Assembly (NCBI GenBank): GCA_947034885.2
Contig: OX344754.2
Span: 14,216,501 to 14,280,500 of the forward strand
Source of the DNA: Thuidium tamariscinum
Taxonomy: Eukaryota > Streptophyta > Bryopsida > Hypnales > Thuidiaceae
Direction of reading: 5' to 3'
DNA: 64,000 bases
The notes under the pieces: model-generated
Databases searched by the model: none
What the model saw: the letters and a program-made list of their open reading frames with translations, nothing else
Told to the model about the DNA's origin: nothing
In this document: positions 1 to 9,087 of the stretch, in pieces
Layout: every line of letters starts with the position of its first letter
Position numbering within the stretch: position 1 is the first letter of the stretch
Position numbers and translations under genes: made by a program

Positions 1-599
1 TTTGACATTTGGTAGTTTTTTGAAATTTTCAAAAATCAGTTTACTATTTTTAAACTGATCCCGATTGGATGACTACCTTGGCCATTTTGAGGGTTTTTAG
101 TACTATTTCCAACCCTAAATTTCAAATTTGAAGGTAAAAATTGGGGTACAAAGACTTCTACTATATTTACACAATATTATGAAGAGATTTTCTAGAAATA
201 GTAAAGTATTCACCTTCCACATGTGCTCAAAGTGCACTACCAAGGTACACTTGTAGAAAACACAAAAATATTTTTTTTAAAGATGAAAATCGGCAAGAAG
301 AAGAAACTTTAAGTTAGAAAAAATGTATTTTTTTGCTTATTTTTTTGGATTTTTTTACTATTTAAAAAAAATAAATTCCAAACTACCTATTTTCTTGTAT
401 TTTTCATCACTCTTTGAGAGAGCATAACTTGTAGAGATAAATTTTTCTAAGGTAGATCTTTCATCCATATACTATTTAGAGTGTTTTTAAGAATATCTAT
501 ATTTTATTTCATTAAAAGAAAATTTATTCCAAAAGTCACAATACTACAATACTAAGGCCATTTTGAGATAAAACTGTGAAGTCATTCTTGCAATCACCC
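1..599. mobile_element. Family X element, right part (copy X6), cut by the window edge
   Basis: The segment ends at 599 with CTTGCAATCACCC, the reverse complement of the GGGTGATTGCAAG end found at 14837, 15071 and 63850. The interior (homopolymer A/T runs and phrases such as a 'ttttagtactatttc' stretch) resembles the interior of the copy at 38631-39371. The left end lies outside the window. No coding potential is seen. Confidence 0.6.
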
Positions 600-917
600 T
601 CATAAACAATACGTAACTATTTTCTAATTTGTCATTCCTTCTATCTAACCATGTATTTTCCACTATTCTAAATGATGGTTATAATAAGTAGACATTCACT
701 AAAAGCTATTAGATCATATTACTTAGCATTCAATATATAATCCAAGATGGGAGCAATAAGAGAAGTGATAGATATAAGCATCAACTCAAGATAAAAGATG
801 CATGAAAATAAAGTCTACCAAAAAAGTAGTAGGACAATTGTAGATTAATGCAATGGTAGCATTTGGCTCAAATTCAAAGCTTCTATATATCAGTCAAACC
901 TCACTTCAAGTTGAACC
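600..917. other. 3' flank of ankyrin gene 1
   Basis: This is AT-rich DNA just beyond the stop codon of gene 1, which is transcribed leftward. From about 855 to 917 it aligns with 31530-31585 beside gene 2, with shared phrases such as 'tttggctcaaatt' and 'ctcaagttgaa'. The segmental duplication therefore includes at least part of the 3' untranslated region. No AATAAA on the minus strand stands out. The rest of the stretch shows nothing recognisable. Confidence 0.5.
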
Positions 918-3900
918 CTAATCTATACTATTTTTTACTTCTAATGAAGGTTTTCGCATGTGCAAAAGTTTAGAAAACCATTGCTCGATTAGCTTTTTCT
1001 TACTTCCTTGGTCCGAGCTTTCAATATTAGAGTATAATTTGCCAATACTTTTGCCAAACAAAAATAAAAACACAAAGCACAAACTTCCACCAATTGCTAT
1101 GGTAGAAAATATATTTGCTCTAAACTTTATCAAAGGCGGGAGCACTATAACTCCTGCTATTGCAAATGCTAGCAAAACAAAGAACATAGAGAATCCCAAC
1201 AATATAGATGTTCGAAGAAGATTTTGTCGAAGATTCTCCACTTCTTTCTTGATAAATAATTTCTCATCAGGCAAAACACTTCGAGCTCCAGAGATGACAG
1301 TAGCAATGGCACTAAAAAATGATAAACTATTGAACACCCAGAAGGCTTGCAAACTTGGATAATGATCAAATGCAACGTACTCAGGATATGTGACAGGTGG
1401 AGCTGGAAAGCTATCTGATAATTGCTCATGGTAGTAGGTTGAGTACCCCAAAGGTGGTTGCAACCATGAAGCAAAGGTGACACCTGCAATGAGGGCAGCA
1501 CCCACTAGTATGGCATTTGCTGCATCAACACTAGCTTGACGATCTTTGTAAAGCGCATCAATGTAAGCAGTCACTTGCGGTGCTGTCATTACAACACTAA
1601 AGGTTTCCCACTCCTTTTTTTCAAATATATGTTGAAGAAATTTCTTTCCTTTCTCCTCTTGTATGAAGCTAATATTGTTGAACTTCATTAGCTTTTCAAC
1701 GACTTCATAACATTCTGCCTTGATGCGGGTTGCCTTTCTTGTTGCTTCCTCGATTGCCTTTCTTGCTTCCTCAGTTGCCTTTCTTGTTGTTTCCTCGGTT
1801 GCCTTTCTTGTTGCTACCTTGGCTGCATCAGCTGCTACCTTGGCTGCCTTCATGGCTATCTGAAGGGCAGATTTGGCATCCTTTTTACTTTCTGGAGGCA
1901 GTGAAGTTTTCAAATTCACATCCACACCTCTGGCATCTTCACATTCGACCTCTGATAAGAAGTCAAGGACATTGAACAATCTTTCCCGAGCAGCCAAATG
2001 GATTATGCTTTCACCTTTTTTATTCCTGTCATTGATACTTACTAGTGCTTGAACAATGTTTTTCTCACTCTCAACATTGAGTTTGCTTGCTTCATAAATT
2101 TTTTTCAAAATTGTCTTGTTGTCTGCTCTAGCAGCATAAAACAATGCACTTTCACCATCTTCTGCATTTCTAATATGCACATCAATGTCTGGTGCCTTCA
2201 AAAGATACTCCACCACTTGCTCTCTTCCTGCTTGTGCTGCTCCTTGAAGTGCAGTTTTCCCATTCGAAAGTACATTCACATCAATTAGTCCTTTTTTTGA
2301 TTTTTCAAGTAGCTTAGCAATGATATCTTTATGACCATGTTTTGCAGCAATAAAAAGAGGGTGCTCTCCATTCTCATCTCTTCGATTTGGATCAATATTT
2401 TTGGCACCTAGTAGCACCTCCACAACTTTTTTGCGTCCATGTTCAATGGCCTCAGAAAGAGCTGTCTTATGTCTGAATCCTTGAACTGCTCCTTGAATTG
2501 TACTATAAAAGGATGGGTGAGTTCCATTGACATTAACACCATGAGCAAGTAGGCTTTTGACAATAGTGTCATGACCATTGCGCGCAGCACAAAGGAGAGA
2601 ACAAACGCCCCAATTATTTTTAGAATGTTCACCTTGACCTTCTTTGGTACTAATGAGTACATTTTGTTTGTCCACAAGTGCTCTGACAAAGGACTCGCTA
2701 CCTTCTTTTGCAGCCAATACTAGTGCAGTGATGCCACCTTCATTCTCTGCATTGACATCCACTCCGTCAAAGTCCAAAAGCATCTCAATCATCTCTTCTT
2801 CATCATATTTTGCAGCCACATGCAATGGGGGATTGCCATCCTCATCTCTCATATTTGCATCTACAAGTGGATGTTTTAAGAGTATTTTAACAACATCAAC
2901 ATGACCTGCCTTGATAGCAATATGAAGGGGGGTTTCGAGATGATCATTGACACTATTGACATTGTTATGATCTTCTCCAGATGCATTTAGTATCTTTCGA
3001 AGGATAGAATCATTCCCATTTTGGGCTGCATAATGAATAGGAAAGTTATCCCAAGCATCCTTTGCATTTGCATCCTGAGGTGATAGTTCCAAGAGTATGT
3101 GAACTAAATCCTCATGGCCTTCCCTAGTGTATAGATGCAGCCCTGTCATATTCTCTTTGTTGGCTTGGATAGAAAATGCCCTTGGATGTGTGATAAGCTT
3201 TTTTGCAATTTCAACATGACTGCTTTTCACCGCAATATGAAAAGGAGAATCGCCATGCTCATCACAAATAGAAAGGTCTACTTTTGGATTTTCCAGGAGC
3301 AAGTCTACCACATGGATTGAACCATGTTTAGAAGCAAGGAACAATGGGGTTTCATTTTTCTTGTTGGGCGTGTTAACCTTATCCAATTGGAGGACTGCCA
3401 AAAGTTCCTCAACAACATCTCTGTGTCCAAATTTTGCTGCAAGGTGAAGGGGAGTGTCAAGGTGGTTATCACCCAAATTAGGATCGACATTTTTTGCTAA
3501 GAGCCCCGCTAAGAGCACACCAACAACATGCACCCCACCAGCCTTAGAAGCCATGCGAAGTGGAGTTTTGTCCTTTGGCGTCGTCTTTGCGCACGGATCT
3601 ACATTTGTCTTTTTCAACAACATCTTGACGATGTTTGCATGCTTGTATTTTGCTGCAACATGAAGTGGTGTCATCCCTTTATTGTTGGGACTAGTTACCT
3701 CCACCTCAGACTTCTTTAGTAACATCTTAAAGATTGCTTTATTGCCTGCCTTTGCAGCATAGTGGAGTGGAGTATTTCCACTACTATCTTTCAAAGAAAG
3801 ATTCACAAATTGCTCTTTTAAGAGTAGATCCACCACTTTTTCATATTCACCTTCTACAGCAAGATGAAGTGGAGATTTCTTTTCGCTATGAGTTGTGGAA

Positions 3901-4685
3901 TTGACATTCACTTCTTTTAGAAGCAATTTAACAATGTCTGCACGACCGTACTCTGCAGCTACATGTAATGGAGTGCTCTTATGGTCTTTTGAAGTATTCA
4001 CATGACCATGCTTTGTAGTTTCATATGGTGGAGTGTTCTCAAGATGTTCCAAAGTATCCACCCGCTTTAACTCTTTCAAGAGAATATCAACTATCTTCTC
4101 ATGGCCTCTTTGTGCTGCCAATACAAGAGGAGTTTTACCAAAGTCATTGGTGCTATTTGGATTTACCTTTGGAGCTTTCAAGATCTTGTTAAAAACTCGC
4201 ACATAGCCATGCTTTGCAGCATTATGAAGCGCTGTGTTTCCAACCCGATCACAAAGAGTTGCATCGATGTTCTTCCTCCCCAACAACATGTTGACAATTT
4301 CCAAATGACCTTCTCGTGCAGCATAATGAAGTGCTGTTTGACCTGCTTTATCAATGTTATTGACATCTGTTCTTTCCAATTCCAAAAGCAGTTTGACCAT
4401 ATCAGTTTTCCCCAATTTTGCAACTATACGAAGATTTCGTGTTGCCTTAGGTGTCTTGAAAAATCGCTTCAAGAACCTGGAATTGCAAGACTGCCCCAAA
4501 TATGGTTTCAGCCTGTTAGGATCAACAATCTGCATATGATTTGCAAATTCTTCCCAAATGGCATCCGAAGTCTTAGCATCCGAAGAATCCATCTTTGACA
4601 TGATCAAATAGCTGCCTAGCACATTTGCAACCTTTTTACAAATGGCATCCGAAGTCTTAGCATCCGAAGAATCCATCTTTGACAT
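918..4685 (-). CDS. Ankyrin-repeat membrane protein with PGG-like domain (copy 1)
   Basis: This is an intact 1255-residue frame. Residues about 82-920 are roughly 24 ankyrin repeats, with recurring TPLHxAAxxGH cores. Residues about 1056-1132 resemble the plant PGG domain: DAANAILVGAALIAGVTFAS, then QPPLGY, then a second membrane segment QAFWVFNSLSFFSAIATVIS. Two more hydrophobic segments follow (about 1158-1185 and 1194-1212), giving four predicted membrane helices. Plant proteins of this architecture (ACD6-like) sit in membranes and act in stress or defence signalling; a role here is inference. The first ATG in the exon is at 4685; ATGs at 4676 and 4601/4592 are alternatives, and those at 4676 and 4592 have better context (A at -3, G at +4). 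An in-frame TGA lies upstream of 4685. Compared with gene 2 it lacks one ankyrin repeat near residue 395, has a degenerate repeat near 218-236, a Lys/Ala/Glu-rich insertion at 944-988 and a duplicated N-terminus. No intron interrupts the frame. Confidence 0.92.
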   Translation of the reverse strand: MSKMDSSDAKTSDAICKKVANVLGSYLIMSKMDSSDAKTSDAIWEEFANHMQIVDPNRLKPYLGQSCNSRFLKRFFKTPKATRNLRIVAKLGKTDMVKLLLELERTDVNNIDKAGQTALHYAAREGHLEIVNMLLGRKNIDATLCDRVGNTALHNAAKHGYVRVFNKILKAPKVNPNSTNDFGKTPLVLAAQRGHEKIVDILLKELKRVDTLEHLENTPPYETTKHGHVNTSKDHKSTPLHVAAEYGRADIVKLLLKEVNVNSTTHSEKKSPLHLAVEGEYEKVVDLLLKEQFVNLSLKDSSGNTPLHYAAKAGNKAIFKMLLKKSEVEVTSPNNKGMTPLHVAAKYKHANIVKMLLKKTNVDPCAKTTPKDKTPLRMASKAGGVHVVGVLLAGLLAKNVDPNLGDNHLDTPLHLAAKFGHRDVVEELLAVLQLDKVNTPNKKNETPLFLASKHGSIHVVDLLLENPKVDLSICDEHGDSPFHIAVKSSHVEIAKKLITHPRAFSIQANKENMTGLHLYTREGHEDLVHILLELSPQDANAKDAWDNFPIHYAAQNGNDSILRKILNASGEDHNNVNSVNDHLETPLHIAIKAGHVDVVKILLKHPLVDANMRDEDGNPPLHVAAKYDEEEMIEMLLDFDGVDVNAENEGGITALVLAAKEGSESFVRALVDKQNVLISTKEGQGEHSKNNWGVCSLLCAARNGHDTIVKSLLAHGVNVNGTHPSFYSTIQGAVQGFRHKTALSEAIEHGRKKVVEVLLGAKNIDPNRRDENGEHPLFIAAKHGHKDIIAKLLEKSKKGLIDVNVLSNGKTALQGAAQAGREQVVEYLLKAPDIDVHIRNAEDGESALFYAARADNKTILKKIYEASKLNVESEKNIVQALVSINDRNKKGESIIHLAARERLFNVLDFLSEVECEDARGVDVNLKTSLPPESKKDAKSALQIAMKAAKVAADAAKVATRKATEETTRKATEEARKAIEEATRKATRIKAECYEVVEKLMKFNNISFIQEEKGKKFLQHIFEKKEWETFSVVMTAPQVTAYIDALYKDRQASVDAANAILVGAALIAGVTFASWLQPPLGYSTYYHEQLSDSFPAPPVTYPEYVAFDHYPSLQAFWVFNSLSFFSAIATVISGARSVLPDEKLFIKKEVENLRQNLLRTSILLGFSMFFVLLAFAIAGVIVLPPLIKFRANIFSTIAIGGSLCFVFLFLFGKSIGKLYSNIESSDQGSKKKLIEQWFSKLLHMRKPSLEVKNSID
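1730..1850 (-). repeat. In-frame 24-bp minisatellite inside ankyrin gene 1
   Basis: A 'ttgcctttctt' core starts at 1730, 1754, 1775 and 1799, so the unit is 24 bp with one 21-bp copy. A degenerate tail rich in 'gctgctaccttggctg' follows. On the minus strand it encodes repeats of the form RKATEEA, giving a charged, probably helical stretch between the last ankyrin repeat and the membrane region. Gene 2 lacks it: its frame passes directly from SALQIAISAQH to IVEKL (near 32400). The expansion therefore arose in copy 1, or was lost from copy 2, after duplication. Confidence 0.85.
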
Positions 4686-4723
4686 GATCAATGGGCTGCC
4701 TAGTACAAGTGAAGAATTGGAAT
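4556..4723 (-). repeat. 84-bp tandem duplication at the start of gene 1
   Basis: Two adjacent copies (4556-4639 and 4640-4723) share an identical stretch of about 50 bp followed by a diverged remainder. The length is 28 codons, so the frame is kept and the protein starts with MSKMDSSDAKTSDAI twice. Gene 2 has one equivalent, MDFVDVDAISDTEWKQF. The duplication also copies the start codon, so translation could begin at either unit. Confidence 0.9.
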
Positions 4724-4816
4724 CTCAAAGGATTGTTTCAAAATGACCAATGTAATCTTCCAATATCTTTTTGCTTGAGATTTTCCACTATTCAAAATTT
4801 ATCCCTATGGATTCAC
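4686..4816 (-). other. 5' leader of gene 1 coding exon with probable splice acceptor
   Basis: Reading the minus strand, TTTGTTTTGTAG precedes GTGAATCC, placing a splice acceptor so that the exon would begin at 4816. Gene 2 has TTTGTTTGCAG/GTGGATTT at the aligned position (exon start 35324). The leader has no ATG before 4685. A spliced 5' untranslated exon further upstream (near 8530-8640) is inferred and not shown. Confidence 0.55.
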
Positions 4817-5399
4817 CTACAAAACAAACAATTAGATTGAAATGGACAAGTAGAATATTAAAAAGAAAATTTACAACTTATCAATCAATAAGTAGTCTAG
4901 AAGGGAACAAATTCATGGCATACTAATCTTCAGATAAACAAATTTCAAGATAGGTCACCATAACATCAATGATAAATTTGCAAACCTTGATGCAATTAAA
5001 TTAGGTTCCTTTGTAGAAGTCAACAGCTCTACATAACAAGTTCCTCAATCAATTCAAGGTTATTCATTTATACTCAATCAATATGCTATGGTTGCATCTT
5101 AAATTTAAAATGATTTCAACCTCACTTTGTCTTGGCAAGTACCAAGTTTAACGTGCTCTTTCAATGGCTTTGACTTCTTTTCTAACAACCATACAAGTAC
5201 ACCTTGAATATTATATTTTCACTTCTCAAATGTTTAAAGTAAATAATGAAATCTATATAAATACATAATATGATATTAAAAAAATTTGTAGTGTTGACAT
5301 GGAGATGTAACAATATGAAATTAGCAAAACAAATTGCCTATAGAGCTTTAAATTTCAAGGCCTCTATGCACCAATAATATTATTAATAAAAGAGCATAT

Positions 5400-5436
5400 T
5401 TATTATTATTTAAATTTTATTATTATTATTATTATT
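5400..5436. repeat. TTA trinucleotide microsatellite
   Basis: A run of TTA units, with one short interruption, covers about 37 bp inside the upstream region of gene 1. Confidence 0.85.
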
Positions 5437-5885
5437 GAAGTACCATATTTGTAGTATAGGATGCATTTTCAGTTGAAGTCACCAATACATAACAATTTTT
5501 TATATAAGGTATATAGTTTTTGTTGGATCTTATTGGTAGTTGAAAAGATATTAGAATTACATCTTCTTAAATTCATTTTTTGTATTTCATATGAATAAAA
5601 AAATAATTTCACATAAAGATCTAAAGTATTTGTATATAAAATCAAACCTAGAATTCTAGACCCTCATGTATGGAAGTCAAATATTTTAGAAAAGAATCTA
5701 AATGGGACAATTTTGCAAACATGTCATAATTATAAAAAAAGTCACTTTAGTACTAACAAAATCTATCTTATATATATTAAACCTATAATTCTTGCATATC
5801 TTGGTACAAACACCTCCAATATACACCTATATATTAGTGTTTAGTAGTGGTATAGGCTCTTTACATTAGAAATTGAGGGGATGTA

Positions 5886-6160
5886 AGGTAGGAGCTTGAT
5901 TCTTAAAGCATTAATGCTTTAAAATCACCCACAACCTAAAATGTACAAACTTTGTACATGTTTTTTCATTGTGAGTATCACTAGTATGCAAATTGTATTA
6001 TTGTGTATATATGAGGAGGTGGACAATTTTAGAACCCTATGCCATTTGAATAATTCATAATTAATTTCACAAATCTCCTAAAATGTATAAATTATAAAAC
6101 AACTTGAATTAAAGATGCCAATTTCATTTGCTTTTTAACGAAAATTTATTGAAAAATACC
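5886..6160. mobile_element. Family Q MITE, diverged copy (Q3)
   Basis: It begins TA-AGGTAGGAGC like Q2 (43839) and contains the family's internal phrases, such as the 'accctatgccatttga' and 'aaaatttattgaaaaat' stretches found in Q1. The right part of the family is missing or unrecognisable, so the right edge is approximate. Confidence 0.45.
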
Positions 6161-7065
6161 TTAATATAAGAATTAAAGTGTAATAGAAAGGAGTTTCAAA
6201 ATTTTCATGAAGAGTAATTTCAACAAAAATATAAAATATGGGAGACTTGCATACCAGAAAATGTATTTGTGACAAGAAACACGTCTTGAAGGGATAGAAA
6301 ATAATCCAAATAGTTGAAAATAAGATCTTGCCGTACGTAGATGGTTGGAAATGATTCACACTTGGAAGGAACATAGAATTGGCAATCCCAGCTTCTCCTA
6401 GATCCTAAAGAAACATCAATTCCATGGAAAAAAACAAACTCAGGTTAGTATTAAGGTTGAAGCACCAATTGTCAACCACGACCAACCATTAGATGAAATC
6501 TAAGGCCTCTAAAGGGTTGTCTCAAGTCTATTCCTAAAAACATCCCTGAAACAGCTAGCTATTGTCAAATCGACATTTTAAATAAATAAATAAATTTGGG
6601 TCCTGAAATACCAAAAAAAGTAAAAAAAATCCCCTACAAAAAATGACATGGCACTACGCCAACTATGTTAGATTCATGAAAATTGTGGGAACTCATAGTC
6701 TTTTACAGCCCTCAAATTTCATCTAATGAAGCAACTTCTAAGAGTGCGCCAATTCCAACCAAAGAATAGAGTAATATCCAATCATTGTTTAGAATGTGTT
6801 TTTCTGATCCTTTTCAAGGTTGGGATTATTAAGGTAATGACACATGTCTTGTAGTAGTAAGGGGAAGAATTGAGTGAAAAGTAGTTATAGAATAATCAAA
6901 ATTGAAAGACTTTTAAACATTAGATATAGGAGAAATGTACTTTTGACTCCAAAAATTTCAACTTTGAGACTAAAATTGTGTAAATTTTACTAACTCCATA
7001 TTTTCTATCTTCCTACATGCAAAAAATTTCCACCACATATTTCTTACAATCTATTGCATAACTAC

Positions 7066-7085
7066 TTAACCCTTAAAGGACGGAC
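7066..7085 (+). mobile_element. Orphan TTAA-type transposon end
   Basis: TTAACCCTTAAAGGACGG matches the ends of the 925-bp family P (TTAACCCCTAAAGGACCA at 47435). No partner end was found nearby, so this may be a remnant or chance. Confidence 0.3.
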
Positions 7086-7624
7086 CTATTACCAGGCTAG
7101 TTTTAAGCTTCTTTGCCCATCACTCAATTTGTTACTATTTTGGAAGCAAATATGTTTGAATTTATTCTTTTTTAGAGATGAAAGTACATGTCTTCTATAC
7201 TTCACAAAAAACTTAGATTTTTTTGAGAAAAATTGATTTTTCTGAAAATTTTGAAGAAAAAATGAAAAAAAAATCATATAAAATAAAAAAATTATCTCAA
7301 AAAATCTGAAAATTTCACCATGTGTGTACATTATAGTGACAAACATCATGGTGGAAACTTAATTTTCATATACTTCTATAAATAGGATACAATGGACATT
7401 AAAAATGCAGCCAAAGTTCAAAATACAATAAAATATTCATTTTTACAAATTTTTCCAAAATTTCAATTGGAGTAGAAAATGGAGTAGAGGGATTTCATTT
7501 CATTAGTTGGGCTCAAAGTTAAAAAATGTCAATTTCAAGGAGAAATTTCAGATTTAATCAATTTCTCAAAATACACTAAAATGGCAAATTTTGCCATCCA
7601 TTTTCTCTAATTACTTCTCAACTA

Positions 7625-7844
7625 AGGGAGAGGCACCCAATGGCGCACCTGTACCCAATGCCGTCCGTTTCTACAACACACAATCATTTCAAGCTGTAAA
7701 TGTAGATAGGCAGTACATGACTTATTTCTTTTGACCTAAAGCAATAAGCAGTCTACAGTCCCGCTACATTTCTATTCTAGAATGAATGACTGACTTAGAA
7801 ATGGACGGCATTGGGTATAGGGACGCCATTGGGTGCCTCTCCCT
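7625..7844. mobile_element. Family N MITE, 220 bp (N1)
   Basis: The terminal inverted repeat starts AGGGAGAGGCACCCAATGGC and extends about 55 bp through the 'cccaatgccgtcc' motif on both sides. A TA dinucleotide flanks each end. Two more copies lie at 8866-9087 and 49656-49875. TA target sites fit the Tc1/mariner superfamily. There is no coding capacity. Confidence 0.85.
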
Positions 7845-8526
7845 TACATGAAAACAAACATTAGTTAAACTAAAAACTGAATTGGAGACTCTTTACAACT
7901 CCACATGAAAGGTTATTAAAATAAAAGTGAAAGAAAAAACTACTGTTGAGGTCTTCTTGGGACCTTGCAAAGCCTGCTGAACAGCACAGAATGGCGCCGA
8001 CGTCGCTTAGGGGTTAAATGATGGACTACTGGTGCTTCTACCTTACTGCAGCTCAGAGTCTCTTAATTGCTTCCTCGGCAATCACATCTAATCGCTCAGT
8101 TCCTACGCAATGCTCACGCAAAGGAATCCATATTGAGATAAGACTGCAAAGCTCCACCTCTAAGCAAGAAAGCAGCGCGCAGTCTGGACTCTGAAGCATG
8201 CAGAATCAAGCATCGATCGATCGATGTAACGCTAGTACGCTACTAAAACACGTTGTATCTTAAACTGCTGGAAAATATGAAGTAGAGTACATTTGCACGT
8301 TACATACTGAATTGTTGAACACACCTATATAGCTTATCGATCCAGCTGAATCGAAGCTCTCCTTGCAAGGTCGGCGCTCCACCGTCCGCAAACAACACAG
8401 AGGAGTTGTTGAATCACACGGGCAGTTTGTATAGATTCTAAGCGAGAACAAGAAGCGCATACATATCGCAAGCCCTGGAGTCCTGGCCCAGAGGGAGATC
8501 GGAGCTAAGGAACCAGTTAGCTGTCA

Positions 8527-8666
8527 CCTGGCCTGCCGGATCGGAGCAGATGGCAGTACGAATTGAAGGGAGATAGCAAACTGCAGACGAGATCGATGCG
8601 CAAGGAGCGGCATGCGCAGTTCAATGGCGGAGACTGCGCGGAGGGAGGAGCAGCCCTCAATATATA
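8527..8666 (-). promoter_or_regulatory. Candidate TATA promoter and leader exon of gene 1
   Basis: On the minus strand ACTATATATTGAG contains a TATA box (plus positions 8661-8666). Downstream is a C/T-rich leader with GCGCAGTCTCCGCCA, conserved at 41340-41400 in front of gene 2. A possible donor, CAG/GTGAC, ends an exon at 8528. It points toward gene 1, about 4 kb away. The link to the gene is inferred from position, orientation and conservation. N2 lies just upstream of it. Confidence 0.4.
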
Positions 8667-8865
8667 GTCAAGGCAGGGACGGAGCGAGCGACAGAGGAAG
8701 AGGAGGACGTACACGGTAGGAAGAGCATGATCGATGGCCAGTACGTGTCAACAAAACTCACGTGGTGGCAGAACAAATGGTAGAACGTGTGGTAAACACA
8801 GTATACTCATATTCTATTCTAAACGCAGAACATACGGTAGAACATATTCATATTAATATGTTATG

Positions 8866-9087
8866 AGGGAGAGGCACTCAATGGCGTCCTTGTACTCAAT
8901 GCCGTCCATTTCTAAGTCAGTCATTCATTCTAGAACAGAAATGTAGCTGGACTGTAGACTACTTATTGTTTTAGGTCAAAAGAAATAAGCCATGTACTGC
9001 GGCTATCTACATTTATAGCTCGAAATGATTGTGTGCTGTAGAAACGGACGGCATTGGGTACAGGTGCGCCATTGGGTGCCTCTCCCT
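8866..9087. mobile_element. Family N MITE, 222 bp (N2)
   Basis: The ends match N1. The paralogous site in block C (41540-41560) reads without it: 'atatgttaTAatggcag' against 'atatgttaTG-element-TAatggcag'. This shows a TA target duplication (one copy mutated to TG) and an insertion after the A/C duplication. Confidence 0.9.

Larger units (their letters stand above)
4817..7624. other. AT-rich upstream or intron region of gene 1
   Basis: No gene is seen. Much of 4880-6390 aligns collinearly, at lower identity, with 36300-37990 and 40885-40920 upstream of gene 2. Copy 2 is interrupted by inserted elements (36424-36855 and the stretch to 40884). The region holds a TTA microsatellite (5400-5436), a diverged family Q element (5886-6160) and an orphan TTAA-type end (7066). 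If the leader exon near 8530 is real, this is the first intron. Confidence 0.5.
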
